From Christensenella sp. UBA1259 (lineage in GTDB: Bacteria > Bacillota > Clostridia > Christensenellales > Borkfalkiaceae), in the NCBI GenBank assembly GCA_002308755.1, contig DBVR01000023.1:21755-36523 (forward strand): a stretch of DNA of 14,769 nt. The letters are read 5' to 3'. Shown piece by piece: positions 5,902-12,596 of this stretch. The notes below the pieces were generated by a model. It had not been told where the DNA came from, searched no databases, and saw only the letters and a program-made list of their open reading frames with translations. The translations under genes were made by a program, and so were the position numbers. Position 1 is the stretch's first letter. The number at the start of each line of letters is the position of its first letter.

Positions 5902-6633
5902 ATGATGAGTGACAAACAAAAGATACCGCCATATAGTTATGGCTACGCTAAGGCTACTTATGAAAGCCTTGAACAATATGAAACAACTACAACCATTCCA
6001 CAAATTAAAGAAGACGAATGCTTAATTGTAAGACTTGACGGCAAAGGAGTCACATCAAGATTTAAGGATAATAAAGAATTATTTTTATCTGATTTTCATT
6101 TAGCAATGAAACGGGTTTTAGAAAATATAAAAAAATATTGTTCTTTTGTGTTGTTTGCCTACTCTTTTAAAGATGAAATATCTTTTCTTTTGAATAAGGA
6201 TTTTATACAACAGGATAAAGACTACGAAAATCGTATAGAAAAGATTTTACCTATTATATCAGGCTATGTTTCGGCAATGTTTTCTCAATACATATCGAAG
6301 AAACTAAAAAACTTTTCAACGGAAGCGTTTGCTTTTGACGCGAGAATAATTGTTTTACCTAAAAATAAATTAAAAGATTATTTTCACTCTCGTCAAGCCT
6401 TTGCAATGGCAGCATTTATGGATAGGGTTTGTTCTTTTTATCATCTTGAGGTTGAGAAAAGAACAGTGGCTTATGTTAAGACGGTCTTAAAGGGAAAAGG
6501 AATGAATTGGAATGAGTTCCCGCAGTATGTTTGCAGTGGTTATGTTGGTCTTGAAAAAGGAAAGTGGGAAGTAGAAACAGCAAGTGACTTTTACCAAAAA
6601 TGGGAAAAATATAGAGATATAGAAATGTTATAA
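5902..6633 (+). CDS. Thg1-like protein (tRNA-His guanylyltransferase superfamily), 243 aa
   Basis: Thg1 and Thg1-like proteins add nucleotides in the 3'-to-5' direction to tRNA 5' ends, using a palm domain like that of canonical polymerases with two metal-binding carboxylates. Here IVRLDGKGVTSRF places the first carboxylate at D46, and YSFKDEISFLL places the second at D91 with E92, matching Thg1's DG-K/R-G and S-x-DE-x-S blocks. FDARIIVLP (about 145-153), the HSRQAFAMAAFMDRV helix and KGMNWNEFPQYVCSGYVG correspond to the conserved C-terminal blocks (compare G-x-x-W-N-D-L-P in the family). The length fits family members. The start may be 5902 or the ATG at 5905; the nearest AAGGAG (5882-5887) is distant, so translation is probably coupled to the DUF1643 gene. 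Bacterial members typically repair or edit tRNA 5' ends; a defence role here is only inferred from context. Confidence 0.82.
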   Translation: MMSDKQKIPPYSYGYAKATYESLEQYETTTTIPQIKEDECLIVRLDGKGVTSRFKDNKELFLSDFHLAMKRVLENIKKYCSFVLFAYSFKDEISFLLNKDFIQQDKDYENRIEKILPIISGYVSAMFSQYISKKLKNFSTEAFAFDARIIVLPKNKLKDYFHSRQAFAMAAFMDRVCSFYHLEVEKRTVAYVKTVLKGKGMNWNEFPQYVCSGYVGLEKGKWEVETASDFYQKWEKYRDIEML

Positions 6634-6650
6634 TTATTTTAAAATTAATT

Positions 6651-6686
6651 AAAAAATTAGGGTTAAGAGAGTTTTTAACCCTTTTT
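6651..6686. terminator. Bidirectional terminator between convergent genes
   Basis: AGGGTTAA (6659-6666) pairs with TTAACCCT (6675-6682) and is followed by T residues to 6686. On the left, six A residues (6651-6656) supply the T run for the opposite strand. It lies between the Thg1-like stop and the stop of the leftward SLOG gene, so it can end both transcripts. Confidence 0.8.
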
Positions 6687-7128
6687 ATTCAGCAAAGTTT
6701 ATATATGGTTTCTTTTTACGAATCGCATAATCTAAAGTTTTTCTAGCCCCGCCCCAAGAATATTTTACATAAGCAATGAGCAGGTCGCAACTATCAACCA
6801 TCCACTCGTTACGCTTTAATATTGCAAATTTCTTTGGTACTGTTTCTAGCGGGGGATATAGGGTGCTATCGTATATTTCATTTGCAATTTGTAATTTACT
6901 ATATGATGAATCCAGGTATGGAGAAATAAAAACGAGTTCAATATTTGGAAAATCTTTTTTAATTTTTCTCAATATAGAAAAAATAAGGCTATCAAAACCA
7001 CCATACCCGCCAAGGTAAAATTTCGCATTAGGATATTGTTTAATTTTTTCAATAAGGAAATCCTTAATTTTGTCGGCGACACTTTGGTCGATATCTATAT
7101 TTCCATGTCCACAAAAAGTTATAATCAT
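6685..7128 (-). CDS. SLOG-fold protein, DUF1273/YoqJ-like, 147 aa
   Basis: Proteins of this kind have a Rossmann-like SLOG/LOG fold; members bind nucleotides or nucleotide-derived ligands, and several act in phage- and plasmid-associated systems. The signature is visible: ITFCGHGNID at residues 3-12 (first strand and ligand-binding loop), YLGGYGGFDSL at 38-48 (the GG-x-G-GFD motif), LVFISPYLDSSY in the middle, KFAILKRNEWMVDSCDLLIAYV, then SWGGARKTLDYA near the C-terminus (the S-GGA-x-T motif of the last strand-helix). The length is typical of stand-alone phage copies. A weak GGGTG lies before the ATG, and a promoter, TTGCTT/TATAAT (7189-7161), lies about 33 bases upstream of the start. An operator copy covers the predicted transcription start. 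The fold assignment is fairly sure; the ligand is unknown. Confidence 0.78.
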   Translation of the reverse strand: MIITFCGHGNIDIDQSVADKIKDFLIEKIKQYPNAKFYLGGYGGFDSLIFSILRKIKKDFPNIELVFISPYLDSSYSKLQIANEIYDSTLYPPLETVPKKFAILKRNEWMVDSCDLLIAYVKYSWGGARKTLDYAIRKKKPYINFAE

Positions 7129-7141
7129 AATACACCCATAA

Positions 7142-7158
7142 GTAGTTATACCTACATA
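7142..7158 (+). promoter_or_regulatory. Operator O1 (GTAG-N6-CTAC type)
   Basis: GTAGTTATACCTACATA. The inverted arms GTAG/CTAC are separated by six bases. It is a 15/17 match to O3 and 14/17 to O2. It covers the transcription start predicted for the leftward SLOG gene (about 7154), so a bound protein should block that gene. Confidence 0.7.
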
Positions 7159-7160
7159 AC

Positions 7161-7189
7161 ATTATAATCTATTAATAACTAACAAGCAA
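7161..7189 (-). promoter_or_regulatory. Promoter of the SLOG gene
   Basis: On the minus strand TTGCTT (7189-7184), a 17-bp spacer and a perfect TATAAT (7166-7161). The leader would be about 26 nt. Confidence 0.6.
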
Positions 7190-7197
7190 ACAAATAT

Positions 7198-7214
7198 GAA
7201 GGTATACCTACCTA
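7198..7214 (+). promoter_or_regulatory. Operator O2
   Basis: GAAGGTATACCTACCTA, 14/17 identical to O1 and with an inner GGTATACC palindrome. Its centre is 56 bp from that of O1 and 49 bp from that of O3. It is the most divergent copy, as expected for a lower-affinity site. Confidence 0.55.
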
Positions 7215-7246
7215 TATTTTGCACATTATATTGATAAACTGATTAT

Positions 7247-7263
7247 GTAGTTAAATCTACATA
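7247..7263 (+). promoter_or_regulatory. Operator O3
   Basis: GTAGTTAAATCTACATA. With three preceding bases it forms a perfect 7-bp inverted repeat, TATGTAG/CTACATA (7244-7263), around TTAAAT. It lies just before the ribosome binding site GAGGTG (7265-7270) of the XRE gene. The best -10 for that gene is TATATT (7227-7232), without a good -35, so O3 would sit at about +8 to +24. Confidence 0.7.
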
Positions 7264-7275
7264 AGAGGTGAAGAT

Positions 7276-7518
7276 ATGAATGTTAGCGAAGCGGTTGCTA
7301 AAAGGATAAGAGAATTACTTATTGAAAAAGATATGACACAGTATAGGTTAGAGCAAAAATCGGGTATATTACATGGGAGTATGGCATGTATACTAAATGG
7401 CAGAAACAAAACAGTAACATTGAGTACAATATATATGTTGGCTCGTGGGTTTGATATGACTATAATCGATTTTTTAAACAATGATATTTTCTTGTCAAAC
7501 GAAGTTGAATTTGAATAA
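7276..7518 (+). CDS. XRE-family helix-turn-helix regulator, 80 aa
   Basis: This is a small single-domain DNA-binding protein of the Cro/CI type. Residues about 9-65 form the five-helix XRE domain: IRELLIEKDMTQYRLEQKSGI supplies helices 1-2, SMACILNGRNKTVTLSTIYMLA the recognition helix and following turn, and FDMTIIDFL the last helix. The tail is short and acidic, with no dimerisation or protease domain, so it is closer to Cro or a plasmid-type repressor than to full CI. The start is supported by GAGGTG five bases upstream. It is divergent from the SLOG gene, and three similar 17-bp operators occupy the space between them. The simplest reading is that this protein binds these sites and controls both genes. 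A hairpin terminator at 7551 ends the transcript. Confidence 0.88.
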   Translation: MNVSEAVAKRIRELLIEKDMTQYRLEQKSGILHGSMACILNGRNKTVTLSTIYMLARGFDMTIIDFLNNDIFLSNEVEFE

Positions 7519-7550
7519 CAGTAAGGGAGTTTTCTTTGTAAAAATTGTTT

Positions 7551-7588
7551 AAATCGGTAGTTTATTTGGATAAGCTACCGATTTTATT
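7551..7588 (+). terminator. Terminator, 15-bp hairpin with tetraloop
   Basis: AAATCGGTAGTTTAT (7551-7565) pairs with ATAAGCTACCGATTT (7570-7584), 15 pairs including one U-G, around the loop TTGG. The T run behind it is interrupted (TTTTATTTAT). It separates the first XRE gene from the next operon. Confidence 0.7.
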
Positions 7589-7595
7589 TATGTGG

Positions 7596-7644
7596 AAAGC
7601 ACCTTTATTTACTTAAAGTTGTGCTTTAATAAATCATATATAAT
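7596..7644 (+). promoter_or_regulatory. Inverted repeat and -10 upstream of the second XRE operon
   Basis: AAAGCAC (7596-7602) and GTGCTTT (7621-7627) are a perfect inverted repeat. A perfect TATAAT follows at 7639-7644 but lacks a convincing -35 at normal spacing. The repeat overlaps the place where a -35 would lie, so it may be an operator. The leader would be about 55 nt. This is the only notable content of the gap between 7588 and 7705. Confidence 0.4.
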
Positions 7645-7704
7645 GCTTGTGTTCTAATGAAAAATATGATAAACTTAATCTAATAACCTGAAAGAGGTGT
7701 GAAT

Positions 7705-7914
7705 ATGGCAGTAAGTTACAATAAATTATGGAAACTTTTAATAGATAAAGGCATGACAAGAACTCAGTTGCAAAAGGCGGCGGAGATGTCTTCTACCACC
7801 TTGGCAAAGCTTGGGAAAAACGAAACGGTTTCTATGGACGTAATGTTAAGAATATGTAAAGTGCTTAATTGTGATATTTCAGATATTATGGCTATTGTCG
7901 AAACTGATAAATAG
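7705..7914 (+). CDS. XRE/YozG-like helix-turn-helix regulator, 69 aa
   Basis: A compact Cro-type DNA-binding protein in which nearly the whole length is one helix-turn-helix domain. LWKLLIDKGMTRTQLQKAAEMSSTTLAKLG (about residues 7-36) carries helices 1-3, and VSMDVMLRICKVLNCDISDIM (about 41-61) helices 4-5. The ATG at 7705 is chosen because AAAGAGGTG (7691-7699) sits at the right distance; a GTG at 7699 lies inside that binding site. It is the first gene of a tight three-gene operon, with 16 bases to the membrane-protein gene. It differs in sequence from the XRE protein at 7276 and is likely to autoregulate this operon. Similar small regulators occur beside restriction and toxin loci, but the target here is not visible. 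Confidence 0.85.
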   Translation: MAVSYNKLWKLLIDKGMTRTQLQKAAEMSSTTLAKLGKNETVSMDVMLRICKVLNCDISDIMAIVETDK

Positions 7915-7930
7915 AATTTAAAGGTCTACT

Positions 7931-8674
7931 ATGGAAGAGCAACTAATTGAAGAAGTGAAAGAACTAGTCAATACCCTAAACAACAATACTATTCCAACTT
8001 GGATAACAATCCTGGGAATAATTATACCTATTATTTTATCAATAGCTGTCATTGTACAAGCATGGGTGCAGCATAGGCAGAATAAAAAACTTCAAAGCTA
8101 TTTAAGTAATATGGACATAAAGGCGCAAATGCATAGTGATTTTATGAACATATACAATGATTTTTGTTTTGCCCAAAAAACTTTAGGATTTGCTGGTGGG
8201 CGATCTTATATTGCGTTTTCAAATTTCAATACAGAAAATGGTGTAAATGTACCTTTCAATTATGTGACGGAGCTAAACACCGCCATGAATACTCTATTTC
8301 AAGCTTTTAATAGAGCAATGCTATTAATTCCGGAACAAGAAACGAAGTTTAGGGATGCATTAAAGACCATATTAGACAAATACAAAGATTTAAAAAAACT
8401 GGCGGACGAGTATTACTATAATAGTACTGCCTTAAATATTTCCACCATCGCTTGGCAACAAATTGTTCAGGAATATCCTTTTATTCCAATTTATAACTAT
8501 CAAATGTTGTTAGCAAATCAACAAGCATATAATACATATTTGGAAAAATGCAAGACGGAAACAACAACCACTATTGATGATAAAACAAAAAAATTGATAG
8601 AACTATTTAAGTACGAAAAATTTGATGTTTATTTTGAGAAATATGTGCGAGTTAATGTTGAAGAGGTAAAATAA
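7931..8674 (+). CDS. Single-pass membrane protein of unknown function, 247 aa
   Basis: I do not recognise the family. One transmembrane helix occurs at residues about 22-43 (IPTWITILGIIIPIILSIAV...). Before it is an acidic 20-residue segment, and after it a HRQNK basic patch, which suggests a short outside N-terminus and a cytoplasmic domain of about 200 residues. That domain is predicted mostly helical, with many Tyr/Phe/Gln residues (for example SDFMNIYNDFCFAQKTLGF and YQMLLANQQAYNTYLEKC) and no catalytic motif I can name. The start is supported by AAAGG (7920-7924), six bases upstream. It lies between an XRE regulator and an oxidase-fold protein and overlaps the latter by one base (TAATG), so it is translationally coupled to it. 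Anchored helical proteins of this shape can be effectors or sensors in defence loci, but that is speculation. Confidence 0.78.
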   Translation: MEEQLIEEVKELVNTLNNNTIPTWITILGIIIPIILSIAVIVQAWVQHRQNKKLQSYLSNMDIKAQMHSDFMNIYNDFCFAQKTLGFAGGRSYIAFSNFNTENGVNVPFNYVTELNTAMNTLFQAFNRAMLLIPEQETKFRDALKTILDKYKDLKKLADEYYYNSTALNISTIAWQQIVQEYPFIPIYNYQMLLANQQAYNTYLEKCKTETTTTIDDKTKKLIELFKYEKFDVYFEKYVRVNVEEVK

Positions 8675-9069
8675 TGCTGAAACAAGTTTATGACTTTTTG
8701 AAAAGATGCGGAACTTATTATCTTGCTACGGTTGACGGCGACAAACCGAAAGTAAGACCGTTCGGCACGGTGGATATTTTTGAAGATAAACTCTATATTC
8801 AAACGGGCAAGGTAAAACTGACCAGTAAGCAAATACACGCTAATCCTAACGTAGAGATTTGCGCATTTATGGACGGCAAATGGTTGAGGCTTTCAGGCGA
8901 ACTTGTTTCGGATGATAGGCGGGAAGCGAAAAAGCATATGCTTGATAATTATCCCGAACTGCGTTCTATGTATAACGAAGACGACGGCAATACGGAAGTG
9001 TTCTATTTTAAAAACGCTACCGCCACCTTCTATTCATTTACGGAACAACCGAAAACAATAAAATTTTAA
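8674..9069 (+). CDS. Pyridoxamine 5'-phosphate oxidase-family (FMN-binding split-barrel) protein, 131 aa
   Basis: This is a small flavin-binding split beta-barrel protein. YYLATVDGDKPKVRPFGT at residues 15-32 is the family's first two strands, with the R-P-F turn. LYIQTGKVKLTSKQIHANPNVEICAF follows (the 'T-x-x-x-x-K-x-x-Q-I-x-x-NP-x-V' flavin-phosphate region), then WLRLSGELVSDD and a C-terminal DGNTEVFYFKNATATFYSF. Length and order match stand-alone clostridial members that are annotated only as PPOX family; the substrate is not known, and true PdxH activity is unlikely at this length. It overlaps the membrane-protein gene by one base. Its codons (gac, gcg, cgg, ggc) are richer in GC than its operon neighbours, so it may have a different origin from the gene it is coupled to. 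Confidence 0.88.
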   Translation: MLKQVYDFLKRCGTYYLATVDGDKPKVRPFGTVDIFEDKLYIQTGKVKLTSKQIHANPNVEICAFMDGKWLRLSGELVSDDRREAKKHMLDNYPELRSMYNEDDGNTEVFYFKNATATFYSFTEQPKTIKF

Positions 9070-9077
9070 GAAAATTT

Positions 9078-9094
9078 CAAATATGACATATTTG
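9078..9094. promoter_or_regulatory. 17-bp palindromic operator candidate before the restriction locus
   Basis: CAAATATG-A-CATATTTG is a perfect 8-bp inverted repeat with a one-base centre. A -10-like TACAAT lies at 9112-9117, so the palindrome's right arm would overlap the -35 position of that promoter. It starts nine bases after the stop of the oxidase-fold gene. It is not GC-rich and has no T run, so it is a binding site rather than a terminator. Confidence 0.5.
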
Positions 9095-9151
9095 TGGTAA
9101 GAATAAAGTTTTACAATAGTCTATAAAAACAATGGGGAAAGGGTGGAATTA

Positions 9152-9325
9152 ATGATTAAAAAAGCGATACAGGATAAAAAAACTAAAAAAAATATAGGCG
9201 AATATGAAGAGACAGACTATGTTAACTACGATGAGACAGATGACACTAAATATGACGACGATATTTTAAGTGAATACGGAGACATCGATGAGATTGACGA
9301 TATAGATGATTTAGAGGGCTATTAA
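9152..9325 (+). CDS. Small, strongly acidic protein, 57 aa
   Basis: I do not recognise it. From the ATG at 9152 the protein has 57 residues, 21 of them Asp or Glu and 7 Lys, a net charge of about -14. The basic residues cluster in the first 14 and the acidic ones in the rest. The tail is a run of D/E with spaced Ile, Leu and Tyr (EYGDIDEIDDIDDLEGY), resembling the surface of DNA-mimic proteins. A GTG at 9143 could add three residues; GGGTGG (9141-9146) favours the ATG. It lies between the palindromic operator and hsdR in the same direction and is probably co-transcribed with the restriction genes. A role in tuning or inhibiting a DNA-binding protein is conceivable but unproven. Short length keeps confidence moderate. 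Confidence 0.6.
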   Translation: MIKKAIQDKKTKKNIGEYEETDYVNYDETDDTKYDDDILSEYGDIDEIDDIDDLEGY

Positions 9326-9407
9326 ATTAAAAAATAATCTTGTTTGATATGTTTGAATTATTAACGACTAATAATACACAAAAGTATAAACTTAGGGGGC
9401 ACAATAA

Positions 9408-12400
9408 ATGAGTGCGGGTTTTAACGAATTGACCAGGGTACAAATGCCAGCGTTGGTGCATTTGACTAGGTTGGGATATGTTTATTTCGGCAAGATGGAC
9501 GAGTCTATGGCAGGATCTGTTTATGATCCTGACACTAATATTTTAATACAAGTTTTTAAAGAACGGTTTTCCAAGTTAAATCCTGAACGGGCAGGAGAGG
9601 CTGAGCAGGTTTTAAGAGAAATTAGACTGGAACTTGATAATGATGATTTGGGACATACTTTTTTTAAACGCTTATTATCGATATCACCCATTAAATTAAT
9701 TGATTTTGACAATCCAGAAAACAACGTCTTCCATTGCACAGCAGAATTCACGTGTAAAAATGGAGATGAAGAGTTTCGCCCAGATATAACACTTTTTGTA
9801 AATGGAATTCCTCTTGTTTTTTGTGAGGTTAAAAAACCACATAATAAAGGTGGTATGCTTGCGGAAAGTAATAGGATGAACGATATTCGTTTTCCAAATA
9901 GGAAGTTTAGACGGTTCATTAACATTACACAGTTAATGATTTTCTCAAACAATATGGAATACGATACACTTGGAGGAATTGTTCCGGTCGAAGGCGCTTT
10001 TTATTGTACTAGCGCAAAGAAGAGAGCATTTTTTAATGTGTTTAGAGAGGAAAACACTAAAAATTTACCAATCGCTTCGTATAATATGGGGTATGATTAC
10101 AAATCTGTTGACCCGATTATTGAAAAGAAAATTCTTTCGGATTTTAATTGTCAAGTAATTCATACTTCGCCAGAATATCAAACTAATTTAGATGCCAATA
10201 CGCCTACAAATAGAATCCTTACTTCCATGTGTAGTAAGGAAAGACTAATATATCTTCTTAAATACGGCATTTGCTATGTTAAAAGTGAAAGGGAGGTTGA
10301 CGGTGAAATAGTTGTTCAGGATGAAAAGCATATAATGCGCTATCAACAACTCTTTGCTTCGCTTGCGATAACCGAAAAAATAAAATCTGGAATGGTATCT
10401 GGTGTAGTTTGGCATACGCAAGGTAGCGGTAAAACGGCATTATCTTATTATTTAACATCCATTCTTACTGACTTTTATGCGAAAGAAAGCAAAGTTGCAA
10501 AATTCTATTTTATCGTTGACAGATTGGACCTTTTAGAACAGGCGTCTCAAGAATTTGAGGCAAGGGGATTATCTGTAAAAACTGCCAATAGTCGTAGTGA
10601 ATTGATGGCTCAATTTAGAAGTAATCAATCTTTGGAGGGGAATACTGGAGTCAGAGAAATCACGGTAGTGAACATACAAAGATTCGAAGAGGATAAGGAG
10701 AAAGTTGAATTACCGCAATATGCAACGAATTTACAGCGTGTATTTATAATCGATGAAGCACATAGAGGATATAAACCTGAGGGAAGTTTTTTAGCGAATC
10801 TTTTTGATGCTGATAAAAATGCTATCAAAATTGCATTGACGGGTACTCCGCTATTAAAAGAAGAAAGGGCATCTTGGAAAGTGTTCGGTAATTATTATCA
10901 TACATACTATTATGATAAGTCTATACAAGACGGATATACATTAAAAATCATAAGAGAACCGATAGAGACAAAGTATAAAGAAAAGCTTTCTCAAATATAT
11001 GAAAGTCTAGAAACGCTAGTTCAGAAAAAAGACGTAAAACGAGAATACATAATAGATCACGAAAAATATGTTAAAGAACTTCTTAGATATATTATTACGG
11101 ACCTAAAACAATTTAGGGCGATACAAGGCGATAAAACGCTGGGTGGTATGATTATTTGTGAAACCAGCGAGCAGGCGAGAAAGCTATTTGCGTTTTTTGA
11201 CGAGATTCAAAACAACTTAAACGAGACGGATTCTTTGAAATCGAACTTTAAGGCAGGGTTAATTCTTTACGATAGTGACGACAAGGAAACCAGAAAACAA
11301 ATCGTTAAAGACTTTAAAAAGAATATGACAATTGACGTGTTAATTGTTTTTAATATGCTTTTAACTGGATTCGACGCTCCAAGACTTAAACGCCTATATT
11401 TTGGCAGAAAGTTAAAAGATCATAACTTGCTACAAGCGATTACGAGAGTAAATAGACCGTATAAAGACAATAGGTATGGTTATGTTATTGATTTTGCCGA
11501 TATTAAAAAGAATTTCGACGAAACGAACGATGCCTATATGAGAGAGTTAAACAAGTTTAACAACATTGATGAAATAGGCGACCAGGTATCACCGAATACG
11601 TTTACTCAAGTTATCGAAGATAAAGATGCAATAATATCACAACTGCATCAAGTTCAACAGGTATTGTTTGATTACACTACTGATAATGCAGAAGAATTTA
11701 GTTCGGAAATTTCAACGATAGAAGACAAAGAAGAACTGCTTAAATTAAAGAAAGCGCTTGTTTCGGCAAGAGATTGCTATAATTTGATAAAAACTTTTGG
11801 AGATGACGAACTTAAAGAAAAAGTAAAAAGTTTTGAATTACAAAAATTACCTGCCCTTATTTACGAAGTTCAGCACTGTATAGATTGTATAAATCAAAAG
11901 GAGGCGTTAGCGGAAGGCGATACTACCAAACAAATCGTTAATGCTGCAATGCAGGATATAACGTTTAGATTTGACAAACTAACGCAAGAAGAACTTAAAA
12001 TCGTTAATGGCGAAGGTGAGAATATTAACCAAAAATGGCAAAGAGTTATTCAAGGGTTTATGGATAATATTGACCCTGAAGACCCAGAATATATGACTAT
12101 ACGCCAAGCATTCCTTGAAAGATTTAAAGACCGCGGCTTTGTTGCCGATAGTGTTGCAGAATACGAAGGGGCATGTAAAGAGCTTGATGAGGTTCTTAAA
12201 AAACTTGCAGAACTTCAAAAGAAAAATAAGGTATTATTGTCAAAGTATCGTGGAGACGTAAAATTTGCTAGAGCGCATAAGAGAATACGAGAAGAAAACC
12301 AGGAACGAATTGCTCAAGGCAAAAACCCGCTTATATCAGAATATGACGATGTTATAATGAAAGCATTGTTATATATAAAGGATACGATAGATCAAAAAGT

Positions 12401-12581
12401 ATACGACAGAAACGATATTTTAAGAAAAGATGCTTACTTTGAACAAACAGTCATGACTCAAATTACGGAAGGGATGGATAAACTAGATATCCCAAATTCA
12501 AGAGATGATAGACTATTTATTCAAACGAGAATTGCATCGCAATATCTTAATCAGTATAGAAGTGTGTATGCCTACGCTTAA
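9408..12581 (+). CDS. hsdR: Type I restriction enzyme R subunit (endonuclease/translocase), 1057 aa
   Basis: HsdR translocates and cuts unmodified DNA within the R2M2S complex. The N-terminal nuclease domain carries the PD-(D/E)xK site: D126 in RPDITLF and E140-x-K142 in CEVKKP. The superfamily 2 helicase motor follows: motif I GSGKT at 339-343, motif II DEAH at 449-452, motif III TGTP at 478-481, motif V TGFDA at 653-657 and motif VI QAITRVNRP at 676-684. The C-terminal 300 residues are helical and are expected to dock to the methylase. The length (1057) is close to that of known type I R subunits, and all motifs are intact. The start has AGGGGG (9394-9399) eight bases upstream. The methylase gene follows after 15 bases. 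The order R-M-S differs from the frequent M-S-R order. Confidence 0.96.
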   Translation: MSAGFNELTRVQMPALVHLTRLGYVYFGKMDESMAGSVYDPDTNILIQVFKERFSKLNPERAGEAEQVLREIRLELDNDDLGHTFFKRLLSISPIKLIDFDNPENNVFHCTAEFTCKNGDEEFRPDITLFVNGIPLVFCEVKKPHNKGGMLAESNRMNDIRFPNRKFRRFINITQLMIFSNNMEYDTLGGIVPVEGAFYCTSAKKRAFFNVFREENTKNLPIASYNMGYDYKSVDPIIEKKILSDFNCQVIHTSPEYQTNLDANTPTNRILTSMCSKERLIYLLKYGICYVKSEREVDGEIVVQDEKHIMRYQQLFASLAITEKIKSGMVSGVVWHTQGSGKTALSYYLTSILTDFYAKESKVAKFYFIVDRLDLLEQASQEFEARGLSVKTANSRSELMAQFRSNQSLEGNTGVREITVVNIQRFEEDKEKVELPQYATNLQRVFIIDEAHRGYKPEGSFLANLFDADKNAIKIALTGTPLLKEERASWKVFGNYYHTYYYDKSIQDGYTLKIIREPIETKYKEKLSQIYESLETLVQKKDVKREYIIDHEKYVKELLRYIITDLKQFRAIQGDKTLGGMIICETSEQARKLFAFFDEIQNNLNETDSLKSNFKAGLILYDSDDKETRKQIVKDFKKNMTIDVLIVFNMLLTGFDAPRLKRLYFGRKLKDHNLLQAITRVNRPYKDNRYGYVIDFADIKKNFDETNDAYMRELNKFNNIDEIGDQVSPNTFTQVIEDKDAIISQLHQVQQVLFDYTTDNAEEFSSEISTIEDKEELLKLKKALVSARDCYNLIKTFGDDELKEKVKSFELQKLPALIYEVQHCIDCINQKEALAEGDTTKQIVNAAMQDITFRFDKLTQEELKIVNGEGENINQKWQRVIQGFMDNIDPEDPEYMTIRQAFLERFKDRGFVADSVAEYEGACKELDEVLKKLAELQKKNKVLLSKYRGDVKFARAHKRIREENQERIAQGKNPLISEYDDVIMKALLYIKDTIDQKVYDRNDILRKDAYFEQTVMTQITEGMDKLDIPNSRDDRLFIQTRIASQYLNQYRSVYAYA

Positions 12582-12596
12582 ACTAAAGGAGAAAAA

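Noticed and set aside
7077..7263. CRISPR-like repeats
   Set aside because: Only three diverged 17-bp copies with unequal spacing are present. They are palindromic and placed at promoters, so they are operators, not a CRISPR array.
9152..9325. Antitoxin of a toxin-antitoxin pair
   Set aside because: No small toxin gene lies next to it, and the protein has no recognisable DNA-binding domain.
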